Source: Pseudomonas sp. GD04091 (lineage in GTDB: Bacteria > Pseudomonadota > Gammaproteobacteria > Pseudomonadales > Pseudomonadaceae). Taken from it: DNA of 64,000 nt. Positions 52,703-60,236 of this stretch are shown here, piece by piece. The DNA lies in NCBI RefSeq assembly GCF_029836165.1, contig NZ_JAOEBG010000017.1, positions 59,116 through 123,115 on the forward strand. The letters are read 5' to 3'. The translations under genes and the position numbers were made by a program. Below the pieces are notes generated by a model, which worked only from the letters and a program-made list of their open reading frames with translations, was not told the origin of the DNA and ran no database searches. The first letter of the stretch is position 1. Each line of letters begins with the position of its first letter.

Positions 52703-54235
52703 TTACAGGCTAGGCAGGACCCCGACCGGCAGCAGCCCGGTCAAGGTGCCTTTGGCCAGCAGCGCCGAGGCCGCCTCGATATCCGGCGCGAAGAAGCGGT
52801 CGCGGTCATAGTGCGGTACTTCACGACGCAGCGCCTGGCGCGCCTGCTCGAGCTTGACCGAAGTCTTCAACCCCTTGCGCAGGTCCAGGCCCTGGCAGGC
52901 GCCCAGCCATTCGATGGCCAGCACGCCACGGGTGTTCTCGGCCATTTCCCACAGCCGCTTGCCAGCGGCCGGGCCCATCGACACGTGGTCTTCCTGGTTG
53001 GCCGAGGTCGGCAGGCTGTCGACGCTGTGCGGGTGCGACAGTGCCTTGTTCTCGCTGGCCAGGGCGGCGGCGGTGACCTGGGCGATCATGAAGCCGGAGT
53101 TGACCCCACCGTTCTCCACCAGGAACGGCGGCAGTTGGGACATGTGCTTGTCCATCATCAGCGAAATGCGGCGCTCGCTCAGCGAGCCGATCTCGGCGAT
53201 GGCCAGGGCCAGGTTGTCGGCGGCCATGGCCACCGGTTCAGCGTGGAAGTTGCCACCGGAGATCACGTCACCCTCGGCGGCGAACACCAGCGGGTTGTCC
53301 GATACCGCGTTGGCCTCGATGCCCAGCACCTCGGCGGCCTGGCGGATCTGGGTCAGGCAGGCGCCCATGACCTGCGGCTGGCAGCGCAGCGAGTACGGGT
53401 CCTGGACCTTGTCGCAGTTCTTGTGCGACAGCGACACTTCGCTGGCGTCGCCCAGCAGGTCGCGGAAGCAGGCGGCGGTGTCGATCTGGCCGCGCTGGCC
53501 ACGCACTTCATGGACGCGCGCATCGAATGGCGAACGCGAGCCCAGTGCGGCTTCCACGCTCAAGCCGCCACAGGCGATCGCCGCGGCGTACAGGTCTTCG
53601 GCCTGGAACAGGCCGCGCAGGGCATAGGCGGTGGAGGCCTGGGTACCGTTGAGCAGGGCCAGGCCCTCCTTCGCGGCCAGGGTCAGCGGCTCCAGGCCGG
53701 CGACGGCCAGGGCTTCGGTGGCCGGCAGCCACTGGCCCTTGTAGCGGGCCTTGCCTTCGCCCAGCAGCACCAGCGACATGTGCGCCAGCGGGGCCAGGTC
53801 ACCGGAGGCGCCGACCGAGCCCTTGAGCGGGATGTGCGGATAGACTTCGGCGTTGACCAGACCGATCAGCGCGTCGATGACCTTGCGACGGATGCCGGAG
53901 AAGCCACGGCTGAGGCTGTTGATCTTCAGCACCATGATCAGCCGAACCAGGTCGTCGTCCAGCGGCGCGCCGATACCGGCGGCGTGGGACAGCACCAGCG
54001 AACGCTGCAGGTTCTCGAGGTCATGGCTGGCGATGCGGGTCGAGGCCAGCAGGCCGAAACCGGTGTTGATACCGTAGGCGGTACGGTCTTCGGCGATGAT
54101 CTGCTCGACGCAGGCGACGCTGGCGTCGATGGCCGGCGCGGCGCTGGCATCCAGTTGCAGGCGCACAGGCGCGGCATGGATGGCGCGCAGCTGGGCCAGG
54201 GTCAGGGTGCCAGGCTTGAGGGTCAGTTCGGTCAC
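52703..54235 (-). CDS. hutH: Histidine ammonia-lyase
   Basis: A 510-residue lyase that deaminates histidine to urocanate, the first step of the pathway. The self-forming MIO cofactor comes from Ala-Ser-Gly at 143-145 in KGSVGASGDLAPLAHMSL. Other conserved parts are YGINTGFGLL, the substrate region QDPYSLRCQPQVMGA and NQEDHVSMG. Complete. It lies 85 bases after hutU, with a GGGGCCTTCAGGCCCC hairpin in the gap. Confidence 0.97.
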   Translation of the reverse strand: MTELTLKPGTLTLAQLRAIHAAPVRLQLDASAAPAIDASVACVEQIIAEDRTAYGINTGFGLLASTRIASHDLENLQRSLVLSHAAGIGAPLDDDLVRLIMVLKINSLSRGFSGIRRKVIDALIGLVNAEVYPHIPLKGSVGASGDLAPLAHMSLVLLGEGKARYKGQWLPATEALAVAGLEPLTLAAKEGLALLNGTQASTAYALRGLFQAEDLYAAAIACGGLSVEAALGSRSPFDARVHEVRGQRGQIDTAACFRDLLGDASEVSLSHKNCDKVQDPYSLRCQPQVMGACLTQIRQAAEVLGIEANAVSDNPLVFAAEGDVISGGNFHAEPVAMAADNLALAIAEIGSLSERRISLMMDKHMSQLPPFLVENGGVNSGFMIAQVTAAALASENKALSHPHSVDSLPTSANQEDHVSMGPAAGKRLWEMAENTRGVLAIEWLGACQGLDLRKGLKTSVKLEQARQALRREVPHYDRDRFFAPDIEAASALLAKGTLTGLLPVGVLPSL

Positions 54236-54254
54236 TTCGCTACTCCAATCGCTT

Positions 54255-54270
54255 GGGGCCTTCAGGCCCC
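54255..54270. other. Short hairpin between hutU and hutH
   Basis: GGGGCCTTCAGGCCCC forms a compact 6-bp GC stem around TTCA-type bases in the hutU-hutH gap. On the minus strand no U-run follows directly. Possibly a processing or stability element within the hut mRNA. Confidence 0.5.
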
Positions 54271-54320
54271 TAATTGTTGTTCAGTATCACCCCTGATGGG
54301 TGCGATCCAAAGCGCGGCGA

Positions 54321-55994
54321 TCAGCCGGTGATCATCGGCAGGTCCAGGCCCTGCTCCTTGGCGCAGTTGATGGCGATCGGGTAGCCGGCATCGGCGTGGC
54401 GCATCACGCCGGTCCCCGGGTCGTTGGTCAGTACACGGGCGATGCGCTCGGCAGCCTCGTCGGTACCGTCGCAGACGATGACCATGCCCGAGTGCTGGGA
54501 GAAGCCCATGCCCACGCCACCGCCGTGGTGCAGCGAAACCCAGGTGGCGCCACCCGCGGTGTTGAGCAGGGCGTTGAGCAGTGGCCAGTCGGAGACCGCA
54601 TCGGAGCCGTCGCGCATGGCTTCGGTCTCACGGTTGGGGCTGGACACCGACCCCGAGTCCAGGTGGTCACGACCGATGACCACCGGCGCCGACAGCTCGC
54701 CACTGCGGACCATTTCGTTGAACGCCAGGCCAAGCTTGGCGCGCAGGCCCAGGCCGACCCAGCAGATGCGTGCCGGCAGACCCTGGAAGCTGATGCGCTC
54801 GCGGGCCATGTCCAGCCAACGGTGCAGGTGGGCGTCGTCCGGAATCAGTTCCTTGACCTTGGCGTCGGTCTTGTAGATGTCCTCGGCATCGCCCGACAGC
54901 GCGGCCCAGCGGAATGGACCCACGCCACGGCAGAACAGCGGGCGGATGTAGGCCGGCACGAAGCCCGGGAAGTCGAAGGCGTTGGCCACGCCCTCTTCCT
55001 TGGCCATCTGGCGGATGTTGTTGCCGTAGTCGAAGGTCGGGATGCCCTGCTTCTGGAAGTCGAGCATGGCCTGGACGTGCACGGCCATCGATTGCTTGGC
55101 GGCCTTGACCACCGCAGCCGGGTCGGTCTGCGCGCGGTCGCGGTACTGCTCCCAGGTCCAGCCGGCCGGCAGGTAGCCGTTGAGCGGGTCGTGGGCGCTG
55201 GTCTGGTCGGTGACCATGTCAGGACGCACGCCACGCTTGACCAGCTCCGGCAGGATCTCGGCGGCGTTGCCGTGCAGGGCGATGGAGATGGCCTTGCCTT
55301 CGGCGGTGTACTTGGCGATACGCGCCAGGGCGTCGTCCAGATCCTTGGCCTGCTCGTCGACGTAGCGGGTTTCCAGGCGGAAATCGATGCGGCTCTGCTG
55401 GCACTCGATGTTCAGCGAGCAGGCGCCGGCGAGGGTCGCGGCCAGAGGCTGGGCGCCGCCCATGCCACCCAGGCCCGCGGTCAGCACCCACTTGCCCTTG
55501 AGGCTGCCGTTGTAGTGCTGGCGGCCAGCCTCGACGAAGGTTTCGTAGGTGCCCTGGACGATGCCCTGGCTGCCGATGTAGATCCAGCTGCCGGCGGTCA
55601 TCTGGCCGTACATGGCCAGGCCCTTGGCATCCAGCTCATTGAAGTGTTCCCAGTTGGCCCAGTGCGGCACCAGGTTGGAGTTGGCGATCAGCACGCGCGG
55701 GGCGTTGGAATGGGTCTTGAACACGCCGACCGGCTTGCCCGACTGCACCAGCAGGGTTTCGTCGTCTTCCAGGCGGGTGAGGGTCTCGACGATCTTGTCG
55801 TAGCACTCCCAGTTGCGCGCGGCGCGGCCGATGCCGCCGTACACCACCAGCTCTTTCGGGTTTTCGGCGACCTGCGGGTCGAGGTTGTTCATCAGCATGC
55901 GCAGCGGCGCTTCGGTCAGCCAGCTCTTGGCGGTCAGCTTGTTGCCACGCGGGGCACGGATTTCTACGTCACGGTATTTGTTGTTGTCAGTCAC
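54321..55994 (-). CDS. hutU: Urocanate hydratase
   Basis: A 557-residue NAD-dependent enzyme that converts urocanate to imidazolone propionate, second step of the hut pathway. The N-terminus MTDNNKYRDVEIRAPRGN, the NAD-binding GGMGGAQPLA and the conserved Cys in AYIRPLFCRGVGPFRWAALS are present. It heads the hutU-H-T-I-G unit and is preceded by a HutC-type operator. Normal length for the family. Confidence 0.97.
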   Translation of the reverse strand: MTDNNKYRDVEIRAPRGNKLTAKSWLTEAPLRMLMNNLDPQVAENPKELVVYGGIGRAARNWECYDKIVETLTRLEDDETLLVQSGKPVGVFKTHSNAPRVLIANSNLVPHWANWEHFNELDAKGLAMYGQMTAGSWIYIGSQGIVQGTYETFVEAGRQHYNGSLKGKWVLTAGLGGMGGAQPLAATLAGACSLNIECQQSRIDFRLETRYVDEQAKDLDDALARIAKYTAEGKAISIALHGNAAEILPELVKRGVRPDMVTDQTSAHDPLNGYLPAGWTWEQYRDRAQTDPAAVVKAAKQSMAVHVQAMLDFQKQGIPTFDYGNNIRQMAKEEGVANAFDFPGFVPAYIRPLFCRGVGPFRWAALSGDAEDIYKTDAKVKELIPDDAHLHRWLDMARERISFQGLPARICWVGLGLRAKLGLAFNEMVRSGELSAPVVIGRDHLDSGSVSSPNRETEAMRDGSDAVSDWPLLNALLNTAGGATWVSLHHGGGVGMGFSQHSGMVIVCDGTDEAAERIARVLTNDPGTGVMRHADAGYPIAINCAKEQGLDLPMITG

Positions 55995-56059
55995 GGGAGA
56001 GGTCCTCTGCGGTCATCCGCGGGCGGGTATGTCGTGGTCGATATACAAACACACCTTTA

Positions 56060-56073
56060 CTTGTATGTACAAG
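56060..56073. promoter_or_regulatory. HutC-type operator upstream of hutU
   Basis: CTTGTATGTACAAG is a 14-bp palindrome with one central mismatch, about 66-79 bases upstream of the hutU ATG. It matches the TGTAN2TACA-type sites bound by HutC-family GntR repressors. A weaker ATATACAAAC half-site lies just downstream towards hutU. Confidence 0.75.
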
Positions 56074-56123
56074 CATGGACAACCAAAAAAATTAGACCTC
56101 TGCGCTGAGCGGCTGAAATAGCT

Positions 56124-56244
56124 GGGGCCGCTTTGCGGCCCTTTCGCGACACAAGGCCGCTCCTACAGGGGACCGCGTCAGCCGGGGCAAACGCGGGCAT
56201 TGTAGGAGCGGCCTTGTGTCGCGAAAGGGCTGCGCAGCAGCCCC
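56124..56244. repeat. REP pair (BIME), long family
   Basis: Facing long-family REPs (GGGGCCGCTTTGCGGCCCTT ... GCTCCTACAG and TGTAGGAGCGGCCTTGTGTC ... GCAGCAGCCCC) between hutD and hutU. Probably ends the hutC-hutD transcript. Confidence 0.9.
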
Positions 56245-56251
56245 GGCTATC

Positions 56252-56824
56252 TCAACGTGAAATGAGTTCGATCAGGCAGAACCGCCCCTGAACATCCAGC
56301 TCCAGCAACCCCTCATTGCCATCGACCCGCAGGCAGTCATACCGCCCAAGCTGCTGCGTGTCCTCCCCGACCAACCCCATCTCGACATGATTGCTGGCGG
56401 CGAACAGCAACAGCGTCGACGCCGAACTGAACACCCGGTTGCCGCCATCGAACCACTGCAACCGCGCCCGATACCGCTGCGGCGAGTAGATCAGGTTGAA
56501 ATCGCGAATCGGGCCACCGAGCAGCTTGCAGCTGACCTGGCTCTCGCCACTGAAGGCGAACGCATCGAACGGCAGCAGTGGCCGACTGGCCTGGCCATCG
56601 ACCAGCAAACGCATGCCATCGCCCTGCAGCACGGTGATGATCCGCTGGTACCCGGCGAAGGTGGAAAAACCACCGGACTCCTCGATGTCGGCGATCGACA
56701 GGCGCCAGCCGAAACCGTCGAGGCTGTCGCCAGCGTCGCGGGTGATCTCCTCAGTGAAGCCACCACCATTTTTCCAGGGCATGCGCGGGTAATCCTGCGC
56801 GCGCAACAGCTGCAACTGGGTCAT
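56252..56824 (-). CDS. hutD: HutD-family protein
   Basis: A 190-residue cupin-fold protein of the HutD/Ves family. It starts MTQLQLLRAQDYPRMPWKNG; FGWRLSIADIEESGGFSTFA and ITVLQGDGMRLLVDG are family blocks. HutD is thought to set an upper limit on hut expression in Pseudomonas by an unknown mechanism, perhaps by binding a pathway intermediate. The ATG overlaps the hutC stop in an ATGA junction, showing that the two are cotranscribed. Upstream in-frame sequence is hutC shadow. Confidence 0.92.
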   Translation of the reverse strand: MTQLQLLRAQDYPRMPWKNGGGFTEEITRDAGDSLDGFGWRLSIADIEESGGFSTFAGYQRIITVLQGDGMRLLVDGQASRPLLPFDAFAFSGESQVSCKLLGGPIRDFNLIYSPQRYRARLQWFDGGNRVFSSASTLLLFAASNHVEMGLVGEDTQQLGRYDCLRVDGNEGLLELDVQGRFCLIELISR

Positions 56825-57567
56825 TTGCTGAACCTTCCTTCCAAGCGATGACGGGAACCAGGGTGGATCAGCCGCGCGGCGGTCACCGGCTGGCGGCCCG
56901 ACCAGGTGCGGCGGCGGATCAGCAGGCACGGCTCACCCCGCTCGATCTGCAGCAGCGTGCACTCTTCAGGCTCGGCGAGGATGGCCTCGACCACGTGCTC
57001 GCCTTCGGTGAGCGGCGCGACCTGCGACAGGTAGGCGTAGGGCGTCTGCCGGGTGAAATCCTGTTGGAGGTAGTCCGGGGCAATGGCGGCGTTGACGTAG
57101 CGGTCCTCGATCTGCACCGGCACGCCGTTCTCGTAGTGCACGATCAGCGAGTGGAACACCCGTTGGCCTTCGCGCATGTCCAGGGCCAGGGCTCGTTCGG
57201 ACCCGGCGGCCTCCTCGGCGAGGGTGATCACCTGGCAGCTATGCTGATGGCCACGACCGGCAATCTCGTCGGCGATGTTGTTGACCTCGAACAACGCCGA
57301 GCGGCTCTTGGGCTCGGCGACGAAGGTGCCGACGCCCTGCATGCGCACCAGCAGGCCTTCGGCGGTGAGTTCGCGCAGGGCGCGGTTGATGGTCATGCGG
57401 CTGAAACCCAGCTCGCTGACCAGTTCGCTCTCCGAGGGGACCCGGTGATGAGGCGGCCAGCTGCCGCTCTCGATCTGCTGGATGATCATCTGTTTCACCC
57501 GGGCGTAGAGCGGCGCCGGCCCTTCGCCCATCTGGGCAACCAGCGCGGAGACAGGAGGTGTCGGCAC
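56821..57567 (-). CDS. hutC: Histidine-utilisation repressor HutC (GntR family)
   Basis: A 248-residue GntR/HutC-subfamily repressor. The N-terminal winged helix is seen in GPAPLYARVKQMIIQQIESG and the recognition helix in LGFSRMTINRALRELTAEG (about residues 45-65); the C-terminal UTRA effector domain carries FHSLIVHYENGVPVQIEDRY. Urocanate is the expected inducer. The GTG at 57565-57567 begins MPTPPVSALVAQMGEGPA, with AAGGA a suitable distance upstream; an in-frame ATG at 57651 would add 28 odd residues across the operator. Divergent from hutF. Confidence 0.93.
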   Translation of the reverse strand: MPTPPVSALVAQMGEGPAPLYARVKQMIIQQIESGSWPPHHRVPSESELVSELGFSRMTINRALRELTAEGLLVRMQGVGTFVAEPKSRSALFEVNNIADEIAGRGHQHSCQVITLAEEAAGSERALALDMREGQRVFHSLIVHYENGVPVQIEDRYVNAAIAPDYLQQDFTRQTPYAYLSQVAPLTEGEHVVEAILAEPEECTLLQIERGEPCLLIRRRTWSGRQPVTAARLIHPGSRHRLEGRFSK

Positions 57568-57634
57568 GGCGTTGAATCCTTGTACGGTTGGCGTGAACGG
57601 TAGCTTGCCGGAGTTTACCCGGCAGGCAAACGGC

Positions 57635-57653
57635 TGTATATGTATATACAAGT
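57635..57653. promoter_or_regulatory. HutC-type operator in the hutC-hutF intergenic region
   Basis: CTGTATATGTATATACAAG contains the perfect palindrome TGTATATACA at 57641-57650, with an overlapping TGTATA on the left. It lies about 25-40 bases before the hutF ATG and about 70 bases before the hutC GTG, so one site could control both genes. Confidence 0.75.
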
Positions 57654-57675
57654 TAACAATAACAGGATTTCACCG

Positions 57676-59040
57676 ATGCCCGCCTATTTCGCCGAACGCG
57701 CCCTGCTGCCCTCGGGCTGGGCCCGCAATGTTCGCCTGGAGGTCGCCGCCGATGGCCGGCTGGCCTCGATCGCGGCCGAGGCCAGCGCCGAAGGCGCCGA
57801 ACGCCTGAGCGGCCCATTGCTGCCGGGCATGCCCAACCTGCACTCGCACGCGTTCCAGCGAGCCATGGCCGGGCTTGCGGAAGTGGCCGGCAACCCCAAC
57901 GACAGCTTCTGGACCTGGCGCGACCTGATGTATCGCCTGGTCGGGCGGATCACCCCGGAGCAGCTGCAGGTCATCGCCCGCCAGCTGTACATCGAGATGC
58001 TCAAGGCCGGTTACACCTCGGTGGCCGAGTTCCATTACGTGCACCATGACCAGAACGGCCAGGCCTACGCCGACCCTGCCGAACTGTCGCAACGCATCAG
58101 CGCCGCTGCCAGTGCCAGCGGCATCGGCCTGACCCTGCTGCCGGTGCTGTACAGCCATTCCGGCTTCGGCGGCCAGGCCCCCAACGACGGCCAGCGACGC
58201 TTCATCAACGCCACCGAGCAGTACCTGCGCCTGCAACAGCAGCTTGCACCCTTGCTGGCGCAACAACCGGCGCAGGCGCTGGGGCTATGCTTCCACTCCT
58301 TGCGTGCCGTCACTCCGGAGCAGATCGCCGATGTGCTGGGGGCCAGCGACAAGGCCTGTCCGGTGCATATCCATATCGCCGAGCAACAGAAGGAAGTCGA
58401 TGACTGCCTGGCCTGGAGCGACCGCCGCCCGCTGCAATGGCTGTACGAGCATGTCGAGGTGAATGAACGCTGGTGCCTGGTCCACGCCACCCACGCCGAC
58501 GCCGGCGAAGTCACCGCCATGGCCCGCAGCGGCGCGGTGGCCGGGTTGTGCCTGACCACCGAGGCAAACCTGGGCGATGGCATCTTCCCCGCCGTGGATT
58601 ATCTGGCCCAGGGTGGCCGCATGGGCATCGGTTCCGACAGCCATGTATCGCTGAGCGTGGTCGATGAACTGCGCTGGCTGGAATACGGCCAGCGCCTGCG
58701 CGACCAACGGCGCAACCGGCTGTACCGCGGCGATCAGCCGATGGTCGGACGGACCCTGTACGACGCCGCGCTGGCGGGCGGCGCCCAGGCGCTGGGGCAA
58801 CCGATCGGCGAACTCGCCGAAGGCAAGCGGGCGGACTGGCTGGTGCTCGATGGGCAGGATCCATACCTGGCCGTGGCCGACGGTGATGCCATCCTCAACC
58901 GCTGGCTGTTCGCGGGCGGCGACCGTCAGGTGCGCGATGTGATGGTCAACGGACGGTGGGTGGTGCGCCAGGGGCGGCATGATCAGGAAGAGGAAAGCGC
59001 GGTGGCGTTTGTAGCAGTCCTGCGCCAGCTTCTGGCCTGA
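57676..59040 (+). CDS. hutF: Formimidoylglutamate deiminase
   Basis: A 454-residue amidohydrolase-superfamily enzyme that deaminates formiminoglutamate to formylglutamate, feeding HutG. The metal motif is in PNLHSHAFQRAMAGLAE, further ligands are in VHIHIAEQQKEVDD and LVHATHADAGE, and the catalytic Asp is in MGIGSDSHVSLSVVDELRW. A CAGGA ribosome-binding site precedes the ATG at 57676. Its presence with HutG defines the five-step route typical of Pseudomonas, rather than the HutG formiminase route. Confidence 0.96.
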   Translation: MPAYFAERALLPSGWARNVRLEVAADGRLASIAAEASAEGAERLSGPLLPGMPNLHSHAFQRAMAGLAEVAGNPNDSFWTWRDLMYRLVGRITPEQLQVIARQLYIEMLKAGYTSVAEFHYVHHDQNGQAYADPAELSQRISAAASASGIGLTLLPVLYSHSGFGGQAPNDGQRRFINATEQYLRLQQQLAPLLAQQPAQALGLCFHSLRAVTPEQIADVLGASDKACPVHIHIAEQQKEVDDCLAWSDRRPLQWLYEHVEVNERWCLVHATHADAGEVTAMARSGAVAGLCLTTEANLGDGIFPAVDYLAQGGRMGIGSDSHVSLSVVDELRWLEYGQRLRDQRRNRLYRGDQPMVGRTLYDAALAGGAQALGQPIGELAEGKRADWLVLDGQDPYLAVADGDAILNRWLFAGGDRQVRDVMVNGRWVVRQGRHDQEEESAVAFVAVLRQLLA

Positions 59041-59050
59041 ACGCTGGCTC

Positions 59051-59168
59051 TGTAGGAGCGGCCTTGTGTCGCGAAAGAGGTGCGAAGCGCCCCCAGGGTT
59101 TCAGTGTCAATGCACATATCGCCGGGGCCGCTCTGCGGCCCTTTCGCGACACAAGGCCGCTCCTACAG
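59051..59168. repeat. REP pair (BIME), long family
   Basis: TGTAGGAGCGGCCTTGTGTC and its inverse GACACAAGGCCGCTCCTACA bracket the unit, in the convergent gap of hutF and the lipocalin gene. The inner tails (GTGCGAAGCGCCCCC) are slightly diverged. Confidence 0.9.
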
Positions 59169-59188
59169 GGACCGCGTCAGTCTGCAGC

Positions 59189-59761
59189 TCAATGCCGGAC
59201 AACAATCTGCTTGTCGGGCGTCCGCCAGATCAGGCGATTGGTGTCATATCCCTGCTGCCGCGCCTTGGCCAGCAGGCTCTCACGCTCCCAGGCCGGCAGC
59301 GAGGGCGTACGCGAAAGTATCCACAGGTACTTGCGATCCGGACTGCCGACGATGGCCGTGCGGTAGCGCTCGTCGACGAACAGGATCCAGTAGTCGCCCT
59401 TGGCCACCCCCGGCACCAGCCGGGTGAACCAGTTGTCGAACTCCACCCACAGCTTGTCGGTGCGCCCCGCTTCCTGCGCCGAGGCATGGCCTTCGGCACG
59501 CAGCCACTCGTCATCCAGGGTCCGGCAGCGATTGAGCACGCCGACCGTGCCGTCGGGCTTGAGGTTGTAATGGGCCTCGGACTGGACGCAGCCGTCCTGG
59601 TACTTCATCGGCAGGCGCGCCAGCTCGAACCATTTGCCCTGGTAACGCTTGAGGTCGACCGCACCTGCGGTCTTCGGCGCCAGCGGGTCGGTGGCGGAGG
59701 TGGCGCAGCCACCCAGCAGCATCACCAGGCACACGCCCAGCAGCAGGTGCAGACGCCTCAT
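59189..59761 (-). CDS. blc: Outer-membrane lipocalin lipoprotein (Blc-like)
   Basis: A 190-residue lipoprotein. The signal MRRLHLLLGVCLVMLLGGC ends in the lipobox LLGGC (Cys19). The lipocalin GxW motif is YQGKWFELARLP, with the second structural motif VDERYRTAIVGSPDRKYLWI. Blc-type bacterial lipocalins bind lysophospholipids or fatty acids at the outer membrane. The start overlaps the stop of the next upstream gene by four bases. Confidence 0.92.
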   Translation of the reverse strand: MRRLHLLLGVCLVMLLGGCATSATDPLAPKTAGAVDLKRYQGKWFELARLPMKYQDGCVQSEAHYNLKPDGTVGVLNRCRTLDDEWLRAEGHASAQEAGRTDKLWVEFDNWFTRLVPGVAKGDYWILFVDERYRTAIVGSPDRKYLWILSRTPSLPAWERESLLAKARQQGYDTNRLIWRTPDKQIVVRH

Positions 59762-60012
59762 TTGAGGCCCTGCCCGGAATACATCAGAACCTTGTCCGCC
59801 GCGTACTGCACGCTGATGAAGCTCTTCTCGTCCCCCCAGGTGCAACTGCTCATGCCCAGCGCGCCGGAGCACTCCTTGGGCGAGCCAAGCAGTTGCTCGA
59901 CCTCGGCCTTGCTCATGCCGGCCTTGAGCTTGGAATAGTTTTCCTGGTTGATCTTGCTGCAGGCGGTCAGAACGACGCACAAGGACAACAGGGCGAGGGA
60001 ACGCAACGACAT
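59758..60012 (-). CDS. Small SmpA/DUF3862-like lipoprotein
   Basis: An 84-residue lipoprotein. The signal peptide MSLRSLALLSLCVVLTAC has a lipobox LTAC. The mature part (NYSKLKAGMSKAEVEQLLGS, CSGALGMSSCTWGDE) is like the DUF3862/BamE-type fold, with a likely disulphide between two Cys. Overlap with the lipocalin gene indicates cotranscription. Function unknown; a role at the outer membrane is inferred. Confidence 0.85.
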   Translation of the reverse strand: MSLRSLALLSLCVVLTACSKINQENYSKLKAGMSKAEVEQLLGSPKECSGALGMSSCTWGDEKSFISVQYAADKVLMYSGQGLK

Positions 60013-60236
60013 GAAGGGACACTCCTGAGGATGGATATGCAGGGACGAGAAACCTGCAGGGAGCTTAGAAGGGAAAATGGCTCCTCGGTTCCCTGCGACC
60101 CCAGGTTTAGTGGTGCTCCGTTGGTCGGCTGGTGCGCAAACGATTAATGTTTTATCCCGGCGTGACGACACAGAACCGTGGTGTGGCCGTTTGCCGCACC
60201 CGCCCTCCTTCGTGCCCGTGCGCAGACTTCAAAAAA

